Source: Cyanobacterium sp. HL-69 (lineage in GTDB: Bacteria; Cyanobacteriota; Cyanobacteriia; Cyanobacteriales; Cyanobacteriaceae). From it: a stretch of DNA of 55,266 bases. Both the position numbers and the translations under genes were made by a program. The notes beneath the pieces were generated by a model. The model saw only the letters and a list, made by a program, of their open reading frames with translations. It was not told the origin of the DNA and made no database searches. Position 1 is the stretch's first letter; each line of letters begins with the position of its first letter. The stretch spans positions 1 through 55,266 of the forward strand of contig CP024914.1 of assembly GCA_002813895.1 (NCBI GenBank), written 5' to 3'. Positions 15,780 through 27,189 of this stretch are shown here, in pieces.

Positions 15780-17039
15780 ATGAGCAATGTTAAGCCCCAA
15801 GTGCAATTCATTTGTTTAAGGGATGCTATTTCTTCTGATAAGGTTACGAATCTTGATGTGGTTGTCAGGATAACAGTGCCTGAAATTAAAACGAATCAAC
15901 AACGTCCTCCCCTTAATTTAGGATTGGTAATAGATCGCTCTGGGTCGATGCACGGTGATAAAATGGAGTATGCCCGTCAAGCTGCCATTTATGCTGTACA
16001 GCAGTTGTCTAAGGGCGATGTTGAAACAGTACAGGGCGATCGCCTCAGCGTTACTATCTATGATGATGAAGTAGAAGTAATTATCCCCTCCCAGATAGTT
16101 ACGGATAAATCTAATATCATCAAGCGCATCGAAAAAATCCAGCCTGATGGTATGACAGCTTTATATGATGGTTGGTTAGAGGGTGCAACCCAAGTTAGTC
16201 AACATCTACAACCTGAGTATTTGAATCGAGTTATCTTGTTATCCGATGGTTTAGCCAATATAGGGGAAACTAATCCTGATGTTATTGGTAATAGCGTTCA
16301 TGGCTTAAGTCAACGGGGAGTTAGCACCACAACCATGGGTATCGGTGATGATTTTAATGAGGATTTGATGCAGGGAATGGCTCTTTCTGGGGATGGTAAC
16401 TATTACTATATCCAAAACCCTGAACAACTGCCGAATATTTTTACAGGGGAGTTACAGGGGATAATGGCAACCATTGGGCAGAAGGTGAGTTTAGGTATTA
16501 GAACTTTTGCAGGGGTAAAGGTAGTGGATGTTTTTAATGATTTAGAAAAAACTGAATTTGGCAATTATAAATTACCTAACTTGGTGGCAGGAAATGATAT
16601 TGATGTGGTGTTACGGTTAAAAATCCCTGCCATGGCAAAATCTGAGTGTTTAGTAAACTTCCGCTTGGCTTATGATGACGGTGAAACCCAATCAAGAAAG
16701 GTATCCCACCACAAGTTACAGTTACCCGTGGTTACATCAAGCCAGTTGAATGATTATCCTTTTAATGAGGAAGTTAAGGCAAAAGTAGCAAAGTTAATGG
16801 CTTCTCGGGCAAAGGAGGAGGCTATTAAAAACCTTGATAGGGGTGATATTGCTGGAACGAAGGAGCGTTTACAGATGGCAAAACAAGAGATGATGACTTC
16901 TGGTATATCCCTTGAGATGATGGCACCTGAAATGGCTGAAATGAATGATTTGCTTGATGATTTGGAAAGGGGTAAGACTAAATCTATGCGCAAAAATGCC
17001 CAATATCAAAATTATCAAAAACGCCGTAATCGTCCATAA
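15780..17039 (+). CDS. von Willebrand factor A domain protein
   Basis: 419 aa, no signal peptide or membrane helix, so probably cytosolic. The vWA domain (residues ~45-220) has the MIDAS motif DRSGSM (Asp52, Ser54, Ser56), a threonine in DGMTALYDGW and the LLSDGLAN strand; a beta-rich domain and a helical Met/Glu/Lys-rich tail follow. vWA proteins assemble complexes through a bound divalent metal. GAGG of the RBS overlaps the stop of the MerR-like gene. Its job here is unknown. Confidence 0.88.
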   Translation: MSNVKPQVQFICLRDAISSDKVTNLDVVVRITVPEIKTNQQRPPLNLGLVIDRSGSMHGDKMEYARQAAIYAVQQLSKGDVETVQGDRLSVTIYDDEVEVIIPSQIVTDKSNIIKRIEKIQPDGMTALYDGWLEGATQVSQHLQPEYLNRVILLSDGLANIGETNPDVIGNSVHGLSQRGVSTTTMGIGDDFNEDLMQGMALSGDGNYYYIQNPEQLPNIFTGELQGIMATIGQKVSLGIRTFAGVKVVDVFNDLEKTEFGNYKLPNLVAGNDIDVVLRLKIPAMAKSECLVNFRLAYDDGETQSRKVSHHKLQLPVVTSSQLNDYPFNEEVKAKVAKLMASRAKEEAIKNLDRGDIAGTKERLQMAKQEMMTSGISLEMMAPEMAEMNDLLDDLERGKTKSMRKNAQYQNYQKRRNRP

Positions 17040-17171
17040 ACTTTTGTTGTAGCCCAAGGGGCTTCATCAATAAATATTAACAATGTGCTACATCTATCTT
17101 GAAAATAAATATCATAAATGAGTAGTAAGCACAAAATATTAACCTTCTTCAAAATTAATAGGTATGACAAT

Positions 17172-17720
17172 ATGACAACCGTTCAATCAATGACATTAGA
17201 CAAAGAGCTTTATACTCTTCAAAACTGTTTAGAAAAAGCCAATTTTGGGGATAATGTACGAATTATCATCGGGGAAGGAGAAGTGCGCTTGTTATCGATT
17301 TCAGGTAACGTGTATTGGCATAATATTGGTTTTAATGAGCAGGAATGGTGGCAATACGTCAAAACTAATAATGTTTTAAGTTGTATTAATCCAGAAGATA
17401 GAAATGCGACCTATTGTAAAGGAGATACAATCATTGCTTACGCTAATGAATATGGAGCTTTAGGTTGGGGAATTATCAAAAAAGATACCACCTACAGAAA
17501 AGTTGATGAGGGTTCAATAGAAGATGTTAAAAATGGGACACATTTATATCGATTAGATTTGGAGTGGCAATGTGTAGCGGATAATATCGAAGATGGAATT
17601 AAACCAGCAGATATTCTGAGTAAATTTAAGATACATCATCCACTATCTGCTTTTTCTCCTATTAAAGATGATAAGGATGCGGAATTACTAATTCAAGAGT
17701 TAGAAAACAAGTTTAATTAG
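17172..17720 (+). CDS. Unknown protein, possible EVE/PUA-like fold
   Basis: 182 aa from the ATG at 17172 (MTTVQSMTLD); the frame is open from an ATG at 17118, 18 codons earlier. The middle segment KGDTIIAYANEYGALGWGII, then LYRLDLEWQC and a final HHPLSAFSPI recall the strand order of EVE/PUA-like modules that read modified bases or RNA. This is pattern inference only. It follows the vWA gene on the same strand. Confidence 0.6.
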   Translation: MTTVQSMTLDKELYTLQNCLEKANFGDNVRIIIGEGEVRLLSISGNVYWHNIGFNEQEWWQYVKTNNVLSCINPEDRNATYCKGDTIIAYANEYGALGWGIIKKDTTYRKVDEGSIEDVKNGTHLYRLDLEWQCVADNIEDGIKPADILSKFKIHHPLSAFSPIKDDKDAELLIQELENKFN

Positions 17721-17882
17721 TTTGAATCATACTGTGAGAAAACTAGGGGAAGTCATCTTTTCTCCTTTTTAAACTTCATCAAAAAATATTAAAGGCAAAC
17801 TGCACAAATGATCAAAGTGAATAGGACAAATAAGTAGTAAGTAGAAATTTGATCATCCATTAAAATAAAAGGAGTAAAAACA

Positions 17883-18842
17883 ATGGGGAAAACTAACCAT
17901 CATCAAAAAGAAAAATATTTAATCAATCAATGTTTAAATGTAAATTATCTCAGTGATGAAGAAGCGGGAAGGCTACATGGACAACTTTCTATGTATATAG
18001 AAGGATTGTTAATGCAAAATGAGGAAATTGGAGTTGCTCGATTAATAGGTAAAAATGATCAAGAGGCTTATTTATTAGATAGTGATTTCGTAGAATTTGA
18101 ATTTGTCGAACAATATTTAATTCCCCTTTGGCTTCGTACTTGGAAAGCTGATTGGGTTGATTATGAATCTGTATGGGGAGACGATGGTAGCGGTTTGACA
18201 GGTGGCATTGATATAATCCCCTTTGTTTATGCTTTATCATCAGCTAATTTTACAGAGGATTGTTTTTTTGGTCGTTTGAGCTATAACTCGGAGACTTATG
18301 CCGTGAATGGTAAAATCGCCGATGTACATGAATTTATGGCTTATGTGTTCAATACAATTCATAATTCTGGTAGTCTTAGTTTCGACTATCTAGGTTATTT
18401 TGAGGAGTCTGGCATCCCAGAACATATAATTGAATTACTTACAACTCCTGAAGATATACCAGATACAACGGATGTTCTATTTGAGATAGTTACTTGTTTT
18501 TCTGATTTTGATGGTTTGACCAGTAACAGAGATGCTATCTTAGGATTAATTAAATTAAATGAGTTAGACCGTTTACGGGAATGGACGGAAGATTTAGAAG
18601 ATATTGATTTAAGTGATACTGATTTAAGTAATCTTGATTTGAGTGGCTTTAATTTAACTAACGCTGATTTATCTGGTGCGGATTTAACGGATGCAAATTT
18701 AACCGATATTAATTTAACGGGGGCGAATTTGAGTAATGCAGATTTATCTGGTGCGGATTTGACGGATGCAGATTTAACTGATGCCAATTTAGAGGGAATT
18801 ATTACTGATGAAAATACCACAATAGAAATTCCTGAAGAATAG
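17883..18842 (+). CDS. Pentapeptide-repeat protein
   Basis: 319 aa. Residues ~1-230 form an unrecognised acidic, aromatic globular region ([20 protein letters not shown]); residues ~235-305 are about 14 pentapeptide units of the A(D/N)LXX type (e.g. [20 protein letters not shown]) that fold as a right-handed quadrilateral helix. The RBS AAAAGGAG lies 8 nt before the ATG. Such proteins can mimic DNA or act as scaffolds; here the role is unknown. Confidence 0.85.
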   Translation: MGKTNHHQKEKYLINQCLNVNYLSDEEAGRLHGQLSMYIEGLLMQNEEIGVARLIGKNDQEAYLLDSDFVEFEFVEQYLIPLWLRTWKADWVDYESVWGDDGSGLTGGIDIIPFVYALSSANFTEDCFFGRLSYNSETYAVNGKIADVHEFMAYVFNTIHNSGSLSFDYLGYFEESGIPEHIIELLTTPEDIPDTTDVLFEIVTCFSDFDGLTSNRDAILGLIKLNELDRLREWTEDLEDIDLSDTDLSNLDLSGFNLTNADLSGADLTDANLTDINLTGANLSNADLSGADLTDADLTDANLEGIITDENTTIEIPEE

Positions 18843-19040
18843 TGTTTTATGAGTAAAAGGTACGATTAGTGGTGAGCAATGTGCGTATTGGGTAGCAGCT
18901 CTTTTTGTGTACAAATTTCTCTTTTAAAAGACTAACACTAGATTAGATATAAACTATTCCATATAATTTTGTCGTTAGAGAAATATTAATAGTAATTGTG
19001 GGAATACTATTGATAGGGTAATTAATTTAACTCAATTTTT

Positions 19041-19160
19041 GGCGTTGCTGAATCAAGGTATGAGAATAAAAATCTAGCAATTCTAAATAACAGCCATTGA
19101 ATAAATAGTTTAGTGATTCGTACTCAATACCAATCATACTCAAAATCAGCAATGGCTGCC
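19041..19160. mobile_element. IS5/IS903-type MITE, first copy
   Basis: The sequence from GGCGTTGCTGAATCAAGG to the right end at GCC is the reverse complement, with small changes, of the element at 33486-33596. The ends resemble the IS903 group (GGC-TTG-TGAAT). No target duplication is visible here. The remaining 18843-19238 interval has no gene. Confidence 0.7.
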
Positions 19161-19238
19161 AAAAAATGAAATCAAAAGAAAAATTAACTATTAAAATAAT
19201 TTAATAATTTAATAATTTATAATATAGGGAAAAGTTTT

Positions 19239-22200
19239 ATGGAAAATATCACAATAAAAATAGAAAATAAAGAATGTTTTAACTTTGCTTTAGAACAGTG
19301 TGGAATACCATTAATTGAAGCTATTTATATCGAGAATCAAAATACTTTTCCCCTTGAAAATACTTTCATAGAAATAACTTTACATCCAGATTTTGAAGTA
19401 CCTCCAAAAACAATATCTTTACCCAGAATCCATGGTGGAGAACGTTATAAAATAGAAGAAAAAGAGTTGGATTTAAGACTACCAACTGCGAGAATGGAAA
19501 AAACTTTAGAAGCAGAAAGGATAATTTTAGAATGTAAGTTAAAAAAAGATGAAGAAGTTTTAGAGCAAGTCAAAAAAGATGTTATTTTATCTGCCTATAA
19601 TGATTGGAATTTAAAAGATTTTTATCCAGAACTATTAGCTTGTTTTATTACTCCAAATCATCCTGTCATAATGCAGGTACTTAAACAAGTTAGAGAAATT
19701 AAAAAACACAATACAGGGGATAATTCTCTACCTGGTTATCAACATAATGCTCAAACAGTTTATGAAATGACGAAAGCATTATATGAAACTTTTAAAGATT
19801 TTGGTATTTCTTATATTAATCCTCCTGCATCTTTTGAAGCAAATCAAAAAATTAGGTTGGCTGATATGGTGTTATATGACCAAATGGGTACTTGTCTTGA
19901 TTTAACGGTTTTAGCTTGTTCCTGTTTAGAACAAATGGGATTATATCCCCTCGTAGTCTTAGTTGAAGGTCATGCTTTTATTGGAGTTTGGTTACAAGAA
20001 GACATTATTAACTATAATTTAATTATTGAAGATAAACTAAAGCTAATTAACTTTATCGAGTCAGACAATTTATTATTATTCAACTCCAGTACCTATGCGT
20101 CTAATCCACAACCTCCTTTTGAACAAGCAGTAGAACAGGGTAAGAATATTCTCAATACTACACCCTTAACTGGTGCAGTTGATATTAATATCTGTCGGAA
20201 AAAAGGTTATAAACCTTTGCCTATTCGCATGGGTGCAATAAACACGGAAGTTAACGAAGAAGAAGTTACCAGTCTTGCCCAACAAATATTAAAACAGGCG
20301 GCTTTAGCTCAACAAAATATAAAATCAGAAGTAGAAGTAGAAGTAAAATCTGAAGAAAAAGAGCCTTTACCAAAAGTAGTAGAAAAACGCTTTAGTCGTT
20401 GGAAATCCAGTATGTTGGATTTATCCATGAGAAATAAATTACTAAATTTAGCAAATTTAAACATTACAAAAATTGTTGCTAATATCTTAATTGAAGAAGT
20501 TAAACAATGGTTAGTTGAACTACTGGCTCGTCAACAAAAAAACAATGAAGAAGATAACATAGATCCCCAATCCTTAATGGCATTGTTAGAGTTAGTCAGT
20601 GATCTAAGACCAGCAACAATTGTTGGGCATAATTTTAATCTAAGTGAGCAATTTAACCTAGGTTCTTATATTCAAGTAAAAGAGCCTTTTTTACAACTAT
20701 TATTAAGCCAAATATTACAACATCAACAAAGAGAAATCTATGGAGCGATAGGTCATTATCTTCACAAACAGCTAAAAAAACAACCATTTTGAATATTAGA
20801 TATTCCTTCAAAAATACTTGCACAATTTGAAGATTATTTAGCATCAGGTAAAAGTATTGAAATTATACCCGACGCATCAGATCAATCTGAATCGAGCAGG
20901 GCTAATTTACAAAACCGTATTGATGAAAATGAAATTTTAGCTAGAAAAACAACCGAATTAGTCAAGGGTAGATGTACCGCTATACAAGGAATCGGACTAG
21001 ACATACCCTTGGGAGAAGTTGAACTCTATTCCATTGGTAAAATGCTTGAAAGAGAAGCTCTTACAGCCCTAGAAGAAACAGGCTCTAGCACTCTATACCT
21101 TGCATTAGGATTATTACAATGGAGTGATCCCAAAGGCAATACCCCAATACTTGCCCCACTGTTTTTATATCCCATACAAATATCGATCAATCGAGCCAAT
21201 CGCCGAGTAAAAATAAAATTGGATAATGCAGATCCTGTTGGAAATGTTACTTTAGTCGAAAAAATACGTCAAGAATATGGAATTTATCTTGATGTAGTGG
21301 TATCTCCCCCAGAAGATGAAAGTGGATTTGATATTACAAAAGCTCTTACCCAGATAAGACAAATCATTGCCAATCAACCCGGATGGTTAGTCATTGATTC
21401 TTGTGTCATTACTACTTTCTCTTTCCGTCAATTCTTAATGTGGAAAGACTTACAAGACAATACAGATGCACTACTACAAAATAATTTAGTAAAGCAAGTG
21501 GCATCGGGAGGCTTACAACCTCTTGAAGATCCTTTAGGGGAACTAAATCCAGATGTGTTGGATCAGATTCCTATTTCTGATATTCCTGCGGTAGTTTCGG
21601 GGGATTCTTCTCAATTGTTAGCGGTTTATGCGGCTTTACAAGGACGTAGTTTTGTTTTACAAGGACCACCGGGGGCGGGAAAATCCCAAACCATCACTAA
21701 TTTAATCGCCGCTTTTTTAGCTAAGGGCAAATCCGTTTTATTTATTGCCGAAAAGATGGCCGCTTTAGAGGTAGTACAAAGACGTTTAAATGGCATTGGT
21801 TTAGGAGATTTTTGCCTGGAGTTACATAGCAGTGATGTCAACCGTAGGACAGTAATTGATTCTTTGATGGAATCATTTAATCAGCAACGTTTATCAAAGA
21901 TTGATGCTAGTGAATTATTAGCTGATTTAGAGGAGATTAAAGAGACGTTAGCTAATTATCCCATCGCTCTTCATCAAAAACAGTCTTTTGGTTTATCAAT
22001 GTATGAGATTATGGGAGAGTTAGAGGGGTTAGAGACAATGCCCACAGTTAGTTTACCCCCTTCTGTTATAAAGAATATTACTCCGAACCAATTTAAAGAG
22101 ATGAACCAAGCCCTAGAGGATTATGCTCGACGGGTTGAGTTAGTTGAACCTATTTCGGAGCATTTATGGCGTTTTAGCAATTGTAGTGAGTGGAGTTTAT

Positions 22201-25200
22201 CTTTAGAGTTAGAAATAACTAATTTGCTCAATCAATTAACTAACTATGTTTCGGAATTAGATGACAAACTATCATCATGCTTAAAAATGATGAACAATGA
22301 TAGTGCTAATCGTTCTAACTCTGAGAATAGATGGAAACCTTCTTGGAATGTCATAAAACAAATTTCCCAATTAGGTACGTTATTCCAAAATAATCTTCCT
22401 GAATGTGTTTATGACCAAAATAGTTGGGGCGAATACTCTCAAATAGCTAAAAAATGGCTAAATATATCCAATACATATTTTTACGGTAAAGAAAAACTGA
22501 GTAAGCATTGGAAGGATGATATTCATGAGTTGGATTTAACTTCTCAAATCAAAACTTTTGAAAAGTTAGAAAAAATGTTTCCTTTACTGCGTTGGATTAT
22601 GCAAATCATACCACGCTTTTCTTTACGTTCTATTGCCAAAGGTAAATTACCTTCTAATCAACAAATTTTAAAAAATTTGAAAGAAGCCCTAGAAGTTAAA
22701 AATTTATTATTAAAAATTGAAGGTGGCAAAAAAGAAATAGACCGTTTATTTAATCCTTATTGGCAATCTGACTATAATAGTTTAAATGAATTAGAGCTAT
22801 TAATTCAACAAGGGAATAACATTAATAATTATACATCCCAACTACACCCTCAATTATCAAATAAAATTGAATTATTAGTTCATCAAGATGATAATTTCAA
22901 GAATGAATATTTATCAAAAATAACTGAATTAAATGATTTAATTCACTCCTTTGAAAATGATTGGAGAAAATTTAATCAACTAATGGAAGCTAGTGGGGAT
23001 ATTATTTCTTTCCAAGAGGATAATTTTCTTGCACAAACGAAAACATTATTAAATAAATTAAGGACTGCTCAAAAAGATTTTCAGAATTGGTGCAGGTATC
23101 AAAAAAGTGTTAATAATTTAGAAGATAATCAACTTGATTCTATTATTAAAGCACATCATAAAGGAGAGATAGAACTAAACCAATTGGAGCAGATTTTACG
23201 CAAATCTATCCTTTATCCTTGGTTTGTGCAATATTTTGATAGTTTACCTATTTTACGAGAGTTTGATGGGACTAAACAAAAGGAATTTGTTACCAAGTTT
23301 AATCTTTTCTATAAGGAGTATTTAAAACTTAATCAAGAAATAATTAAAGCAGAACTTTGTCAAAATTTACCTTCTGGAAAAGTCATTTTTGAAGGATCTG
23401 AAATAGGTATTTTAAAAAGGGAAAGTCAAAAACAAAGAGGTCATATTCCTATTCGTGCTTTATTACAAAAAATACCAAACCTATTACCTAAATTAAAACC
23501 TTGTTTCTTGATGAGTCCTGCTTCTGTAGCTCATTTTTTACCTGCTGATGGTACTCCTTTTGATTTAGTTGTATTTGATGAAGCATCTCAAATTGAAACT
23601 CACAACGCTATTGGAGCTTTAGCTCGTGGTAAACAGGTTGTTATCGTTGGTGATTCTAAGCAAATGCCCCCCACTAGTTTTTTTGGTGGGGCTGGTGGAG
23701 GAGATACTATTATCGATGAAAATGATATTATCGAGATGGAAAGTTTTTTGACCGAGGCGATCGCATCTCAATTCCCTGAACAAATGCTCGAATGGCATTA
23801 TCGTAGTCGTCATGAGATGTTAATTCAATTTAGCAACCATAACTACTATAAAGGTAAACTAAATATTTTCCCCGCTGCCGAAACTAAAAGTAGTGAGCTA
23901 GGAGTAAAATGGCACCACATCACCGATGGCTATTATTTAAAAGGAGCAGAAAAAAATAACCCTCTCGAAGCAACTGCATTAGTAGATTATTTAGTAGAAA
24001 GACTAAAAACCTATCAACCTCAAGAACGTAGTTTTGGAGTAATTACTTTTAGTATGCCCCAAAAATTCCTCATCGATGAATTATTAGATGAAGCCCGTCA
24101 GAAATATCCTGAAATAGAACCCCATTTTAGTAAAGAATTTGACGAAAGCGTATTTGTAAAAAATTTAGAAAATGTGCAAGGAGACGAGCGAGATGAAATT
24201 TTATTCAGTATTTGTTACGCTCCTGACAAAAATGGCAATTTTTCAGTTAACTTTGGACCATTAAATCGTCAGGGAGGAGAAAGAAGGCTCAATGTTGCCG
24301 TTACCCGTGCGAAAGAATCGATGCACATTTTTTCAAGTATCACAGGCTCCCAAATCGATATAAATCGCACTAATGCCATAGGGGCGCTACATCTTAAAGA
24401 GTTTCTTGAATTTGCAGAAAAGTCTTCCCGTCAATCTGAGGATTTATTCTTAAAAACAAATGACTTTGATAGTGATATTGAAAAGCAAATATATCAAGAG
24501 ATAGTTAATATAGGTTATACCGTAAACTGTAAAGTCGGTTCAGGTAGTTATCGAGTTGACTTAGCCGTAGTTCATCCCCAACATCCAGGCATCTACGTTT
24601 TAGGAATCGAAACCGATGGAATTAGTTATCATCAAGCCCCTACAGTATTGGATAGGGAAGGAGTCAGACAAGTTGTTTTAGGGTTAATGAAATGGAATAT
24701 GTACAGAATTTGGTCACTAGATTGGAAATTTAGACGGGAGGAAGAAATTAGCAAATTAAAACAAGCAATAGAAAAAGCGATTGAACAATTTGATTTGACA
24801 AATACCCTATCTCAAAATAATAGTGAAACTATACCAAATATTGATTCATCTTCCATTTTAGAGTCAGAAAAAATTAAGCAAAAAAATTCACAAAAAACAG
24901 ATTACGAGCCACAATTTCAGTTAAGAACGAATGACAATCAACTTCCAACTACTGTAAGTAATTTTAAAAGAGCGAGTACTATTGGAAACACAAAAGAAGA
25001 AAATGGTCGCTTTCAAAATGAACAGAAAATAACAGACGTACAAGAATTAAATAAGGTAGAAGAGAGTCAATCCACTTTATTAGAATCTAGCCCCTTAATT
25101 CCTTATGTTACCGCTAATTTAGAAGTTGTTACCGATAATAAAGGGTTAATTTATGAAAAAGAATCAAAAGTTTTAGTCATAAGAAAAATCAACCAACTCA

Positions 25201-25649
25201 TAGAAGTTGAAGCTCCCATCTTACTCAATGATATGTTAAGACCTATAGCCCAATGTTGGTCATACTCTAGTATGAGTAAAAAATTAAAAACATATTTAAC
25301 CAATACTATTAAGCAACTTATAAAAGAAGGTAAATTATACTTAAATGATGAATTTGTTTGGCAAAGTCGCTTTCAATGTGAAAACTGGGATAAAACCAGA
25401 ACAAATAATGATGAATATAAAAGAAAAATAGAACAAATTTCTATTCAAGAATTAGCCGTAATATCAGAGTGGATTGTGCAGCAATCTTTATCTATTGATG
25501 AGGAAGGATTGATGAAAGAAGTTGCTAACATTTTAGAATTTAAACAACTTAATAAAAGTATTAAAACTCGTTTACAAAAAACGATCAAATATATGTATGA
25601 AAAAGGTAATGTAGACCATGAAAAAGATAGGATATTTTGGAAAATTTAA
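19239..25649 (+). pseudogene. DUF4011-helicase-nuclease defence protein with one internal TGA
   Basis: A 2137-codon frame broken only by TGA at 20790-20792 (codon 518). Domains in order: N-terminal beta region; transglutaminase-like core (DQMGTCLDLTVLACSCLEQM, GHAFIGVW); DUF4011 start (SRWKSSMLDLSMRNKLLNL); SF1 helicase with Walker A PPGAGKSQTITN, DEASQ box and RLNVAVTRAKE; a Vsr/MTES_1575-like nuclease (YRVDLAVVHP, LGIETDGISYHQAP); and a C-terminal DUF3320-like part. This is the architecture of the hhe defence family. The codon before I-L-D-I-P-S is probably an original TGG (Trp). RBS AGGGAAAAG precedes ATG. A downstream fragment could restart at the in-frame TTG 21009. Confidence 0.85.
20790..20792 (+). 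other. In-frame nonsense codon in the helicase gene
   Basis: TGA between QLKKQPF and ILDIPSKILAQF. Both sides continue in the same frame without any other defect, so a single G-to-A change of TGG is the simplest cause. Confidence 0.8.
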
Positions 25650-25664
25650 TACTTTCCATGTTGG

Positions 25665-25710
25665 TGTAAAGCTAGGGAAACTGTAAGAACCGTGCCAATT
25701 CGCTCAAAAT
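25665..25710. repeat. Arm of the AAAGCTAGGG repeat family
   Basis: GTAAAGCTAGGGAAACTGTA and the next ~25 bp match the left arms at 10399 and 53769. It lies between the helicase gene and the DUF4007 gene, i.e. at a module border. Confidence 0.6.
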
Positions 25711-25843
25711 AAGTCAGAGAGGGAACTTAGACATAACGTTAAAACCTATTTCGCAACAACTCTAATAAATAAATTGAATGTTGTCATGAAAAAGCATAAT
25801 ATTGTATTGCACAACAAAGTTAACCATAAACAACTAAGACTGA

Positions 25844-26755
25844 ATGATTCAAACTAACTTGGAGTTGAATCTGTTAGATAACCCTATAAATCCAATCTTT
25901 GCCCGTCATGAAACGTTCCATCCTCGATGGGGATGGTTAAACAAGGGTTTTGCTGCCGTTGATAAAGATAATAATATTTTTCAGGCGGATGATGCCCCTA
26001 TTCGTTTGGGAGTGGGTAAGAATATGGTGAGGAGTATTCGTTATTGGTGTAATGCTTTCAAAGTTACTGACAATGATGATAAACCCTCAGATTTCGGGCG
26101 AAGGTTATTGGGAGAGAAAGGATGGGATAAATATTTAGAAAATCCTGCTTCTTTGTGGTTACTACATTGGAATTTCCTTAAGCCTATTTGCACTGGAACG
26201 TCATGGTATTATGCTTTTAATCTTTTCAATGATACTGAATTTAGTCGGGATGACTTAGTAAATGGCTTGAAGGGTTTTCGGGATGAGATTAAGCCTAATA
26301 TTGCTGATTCTTCCCTTACGAAAGATGTTACTTGTATTTTGAGAATGTATGTGGACACTAATACAGATGGTTTTGTGGAGGACTCCATCGATTCTCCTTT
26401 TGCTGAGTTGGGGTTAATTTATCAACCTCTCAATGCTAAGAATTATCGTTTTCGTTTTGGAAATAAACCCAGTTTATCCCCTGAAATCGTTTTGGCTACT
26501 TGTTTGGAATATGCTAGTTGGGTAAGTGATAATCAGACAACCATTAGTATCAGCCGATTACTTTATGATTATGGTAGCCCTGGTTTAGTTTTCAAGTTCA
26601 CGGAGGAGGCTTTATTGAGTGCTATTGATACCATGATTCGGAAGTATGATAATCTTTTTTTGGCGGATACGGCTGGTTTAATTCAGCTATCTTTTAATGG
26701 TAATCCCCTTGATTTGGCTGATCAAATTCTTGATGATTTTTTTCTAAATAATTGA
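25844..26755 (+). CDS. DUF4007 protein of the phosphorothioation/BREX-like cluster
   Basis: 303 aa. FARHETFHPRWGWLNKGFAA at the N-terminus and the LGVGKNMVRSIRYWCNAFKV segment are hallmarks of DUF4007, a family linked in many genomes to PAPS-reductase-family DNA modification genes. The rest is helical (SLWLLHWNFLKPICTGTSWY). It is the first gene of the cluster, and a partner role in DNA recognition by the sulfur-inserting enzyme is the usual guess. 26756-27183 has no gene; TATAAT at about 26872 could be a -10 box. Confidence 0.82.
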   Translation: MIQTNLELNLLDNPINPIFARHETFHPRWGWLNKGFAAVDKDNNIFQADDAPIRLGVGKNMVRSIRYWCNAFKVTDNDDKPSDFGRRLLGEKGWDKYLENPASLWLLHWNFLKPICTGTSWYYAFNLFNDTEFSRDDLVNGLKGFRDEIKPNIADSSLTKDVTCILRMYVDTNTDGFVEDSIDSPFAELGLIYQPLNAKNYRFRFGNKPSLSPEIVLATCLEYASWVSDNQTTISISRLLYDYGSPGLVFKFTEEALLSAIDTMIRKYDNLFLADTAGLIQLSFNGNPLDLADQILDDFFLNN

Positions 26756-27189
26756 TGGTTTGTAATTGATAATTAATAGTTAATAATTGATAATAATTGT
26801 TAAACAAAAAGTATGGTTTTACCCCCTAAAATCCTTCAAAATTCGTGAACTTTCAGTTATTTAGATTTAGTATAATTACCAATGGCACCGTTTAATTTAG
26901 TTGAAAATCAGTTATTACCTTAAAATCAATTCTTTATCATAAATTATCTTTCATAACAATGCTATACATACCTATTTAACGTTATTTTACAACTATTTTT
27001 TGTTAGTTAAGCTAGGCTTTAAGTGGTAGTCTAAAAATTAGACATTACTTAATTAAACTATTAAATATACTTCCATGATCAAAATAATTGATTATTAAAA
27101 ATATAATCACTATTGACCATTCCCTGTTCCCTATTCCCCATCTTAACCAAAAATATTATCCCGAACTCAAGTTTTTTATACTGATGATT

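Noticed and set aside
18395-18820. 141-codon minus-strand frame opposite the pentapeptide repeats
   Set aside because: Periodic Ser/Lys/Ala shadow of the pentapeptide-coding strand.
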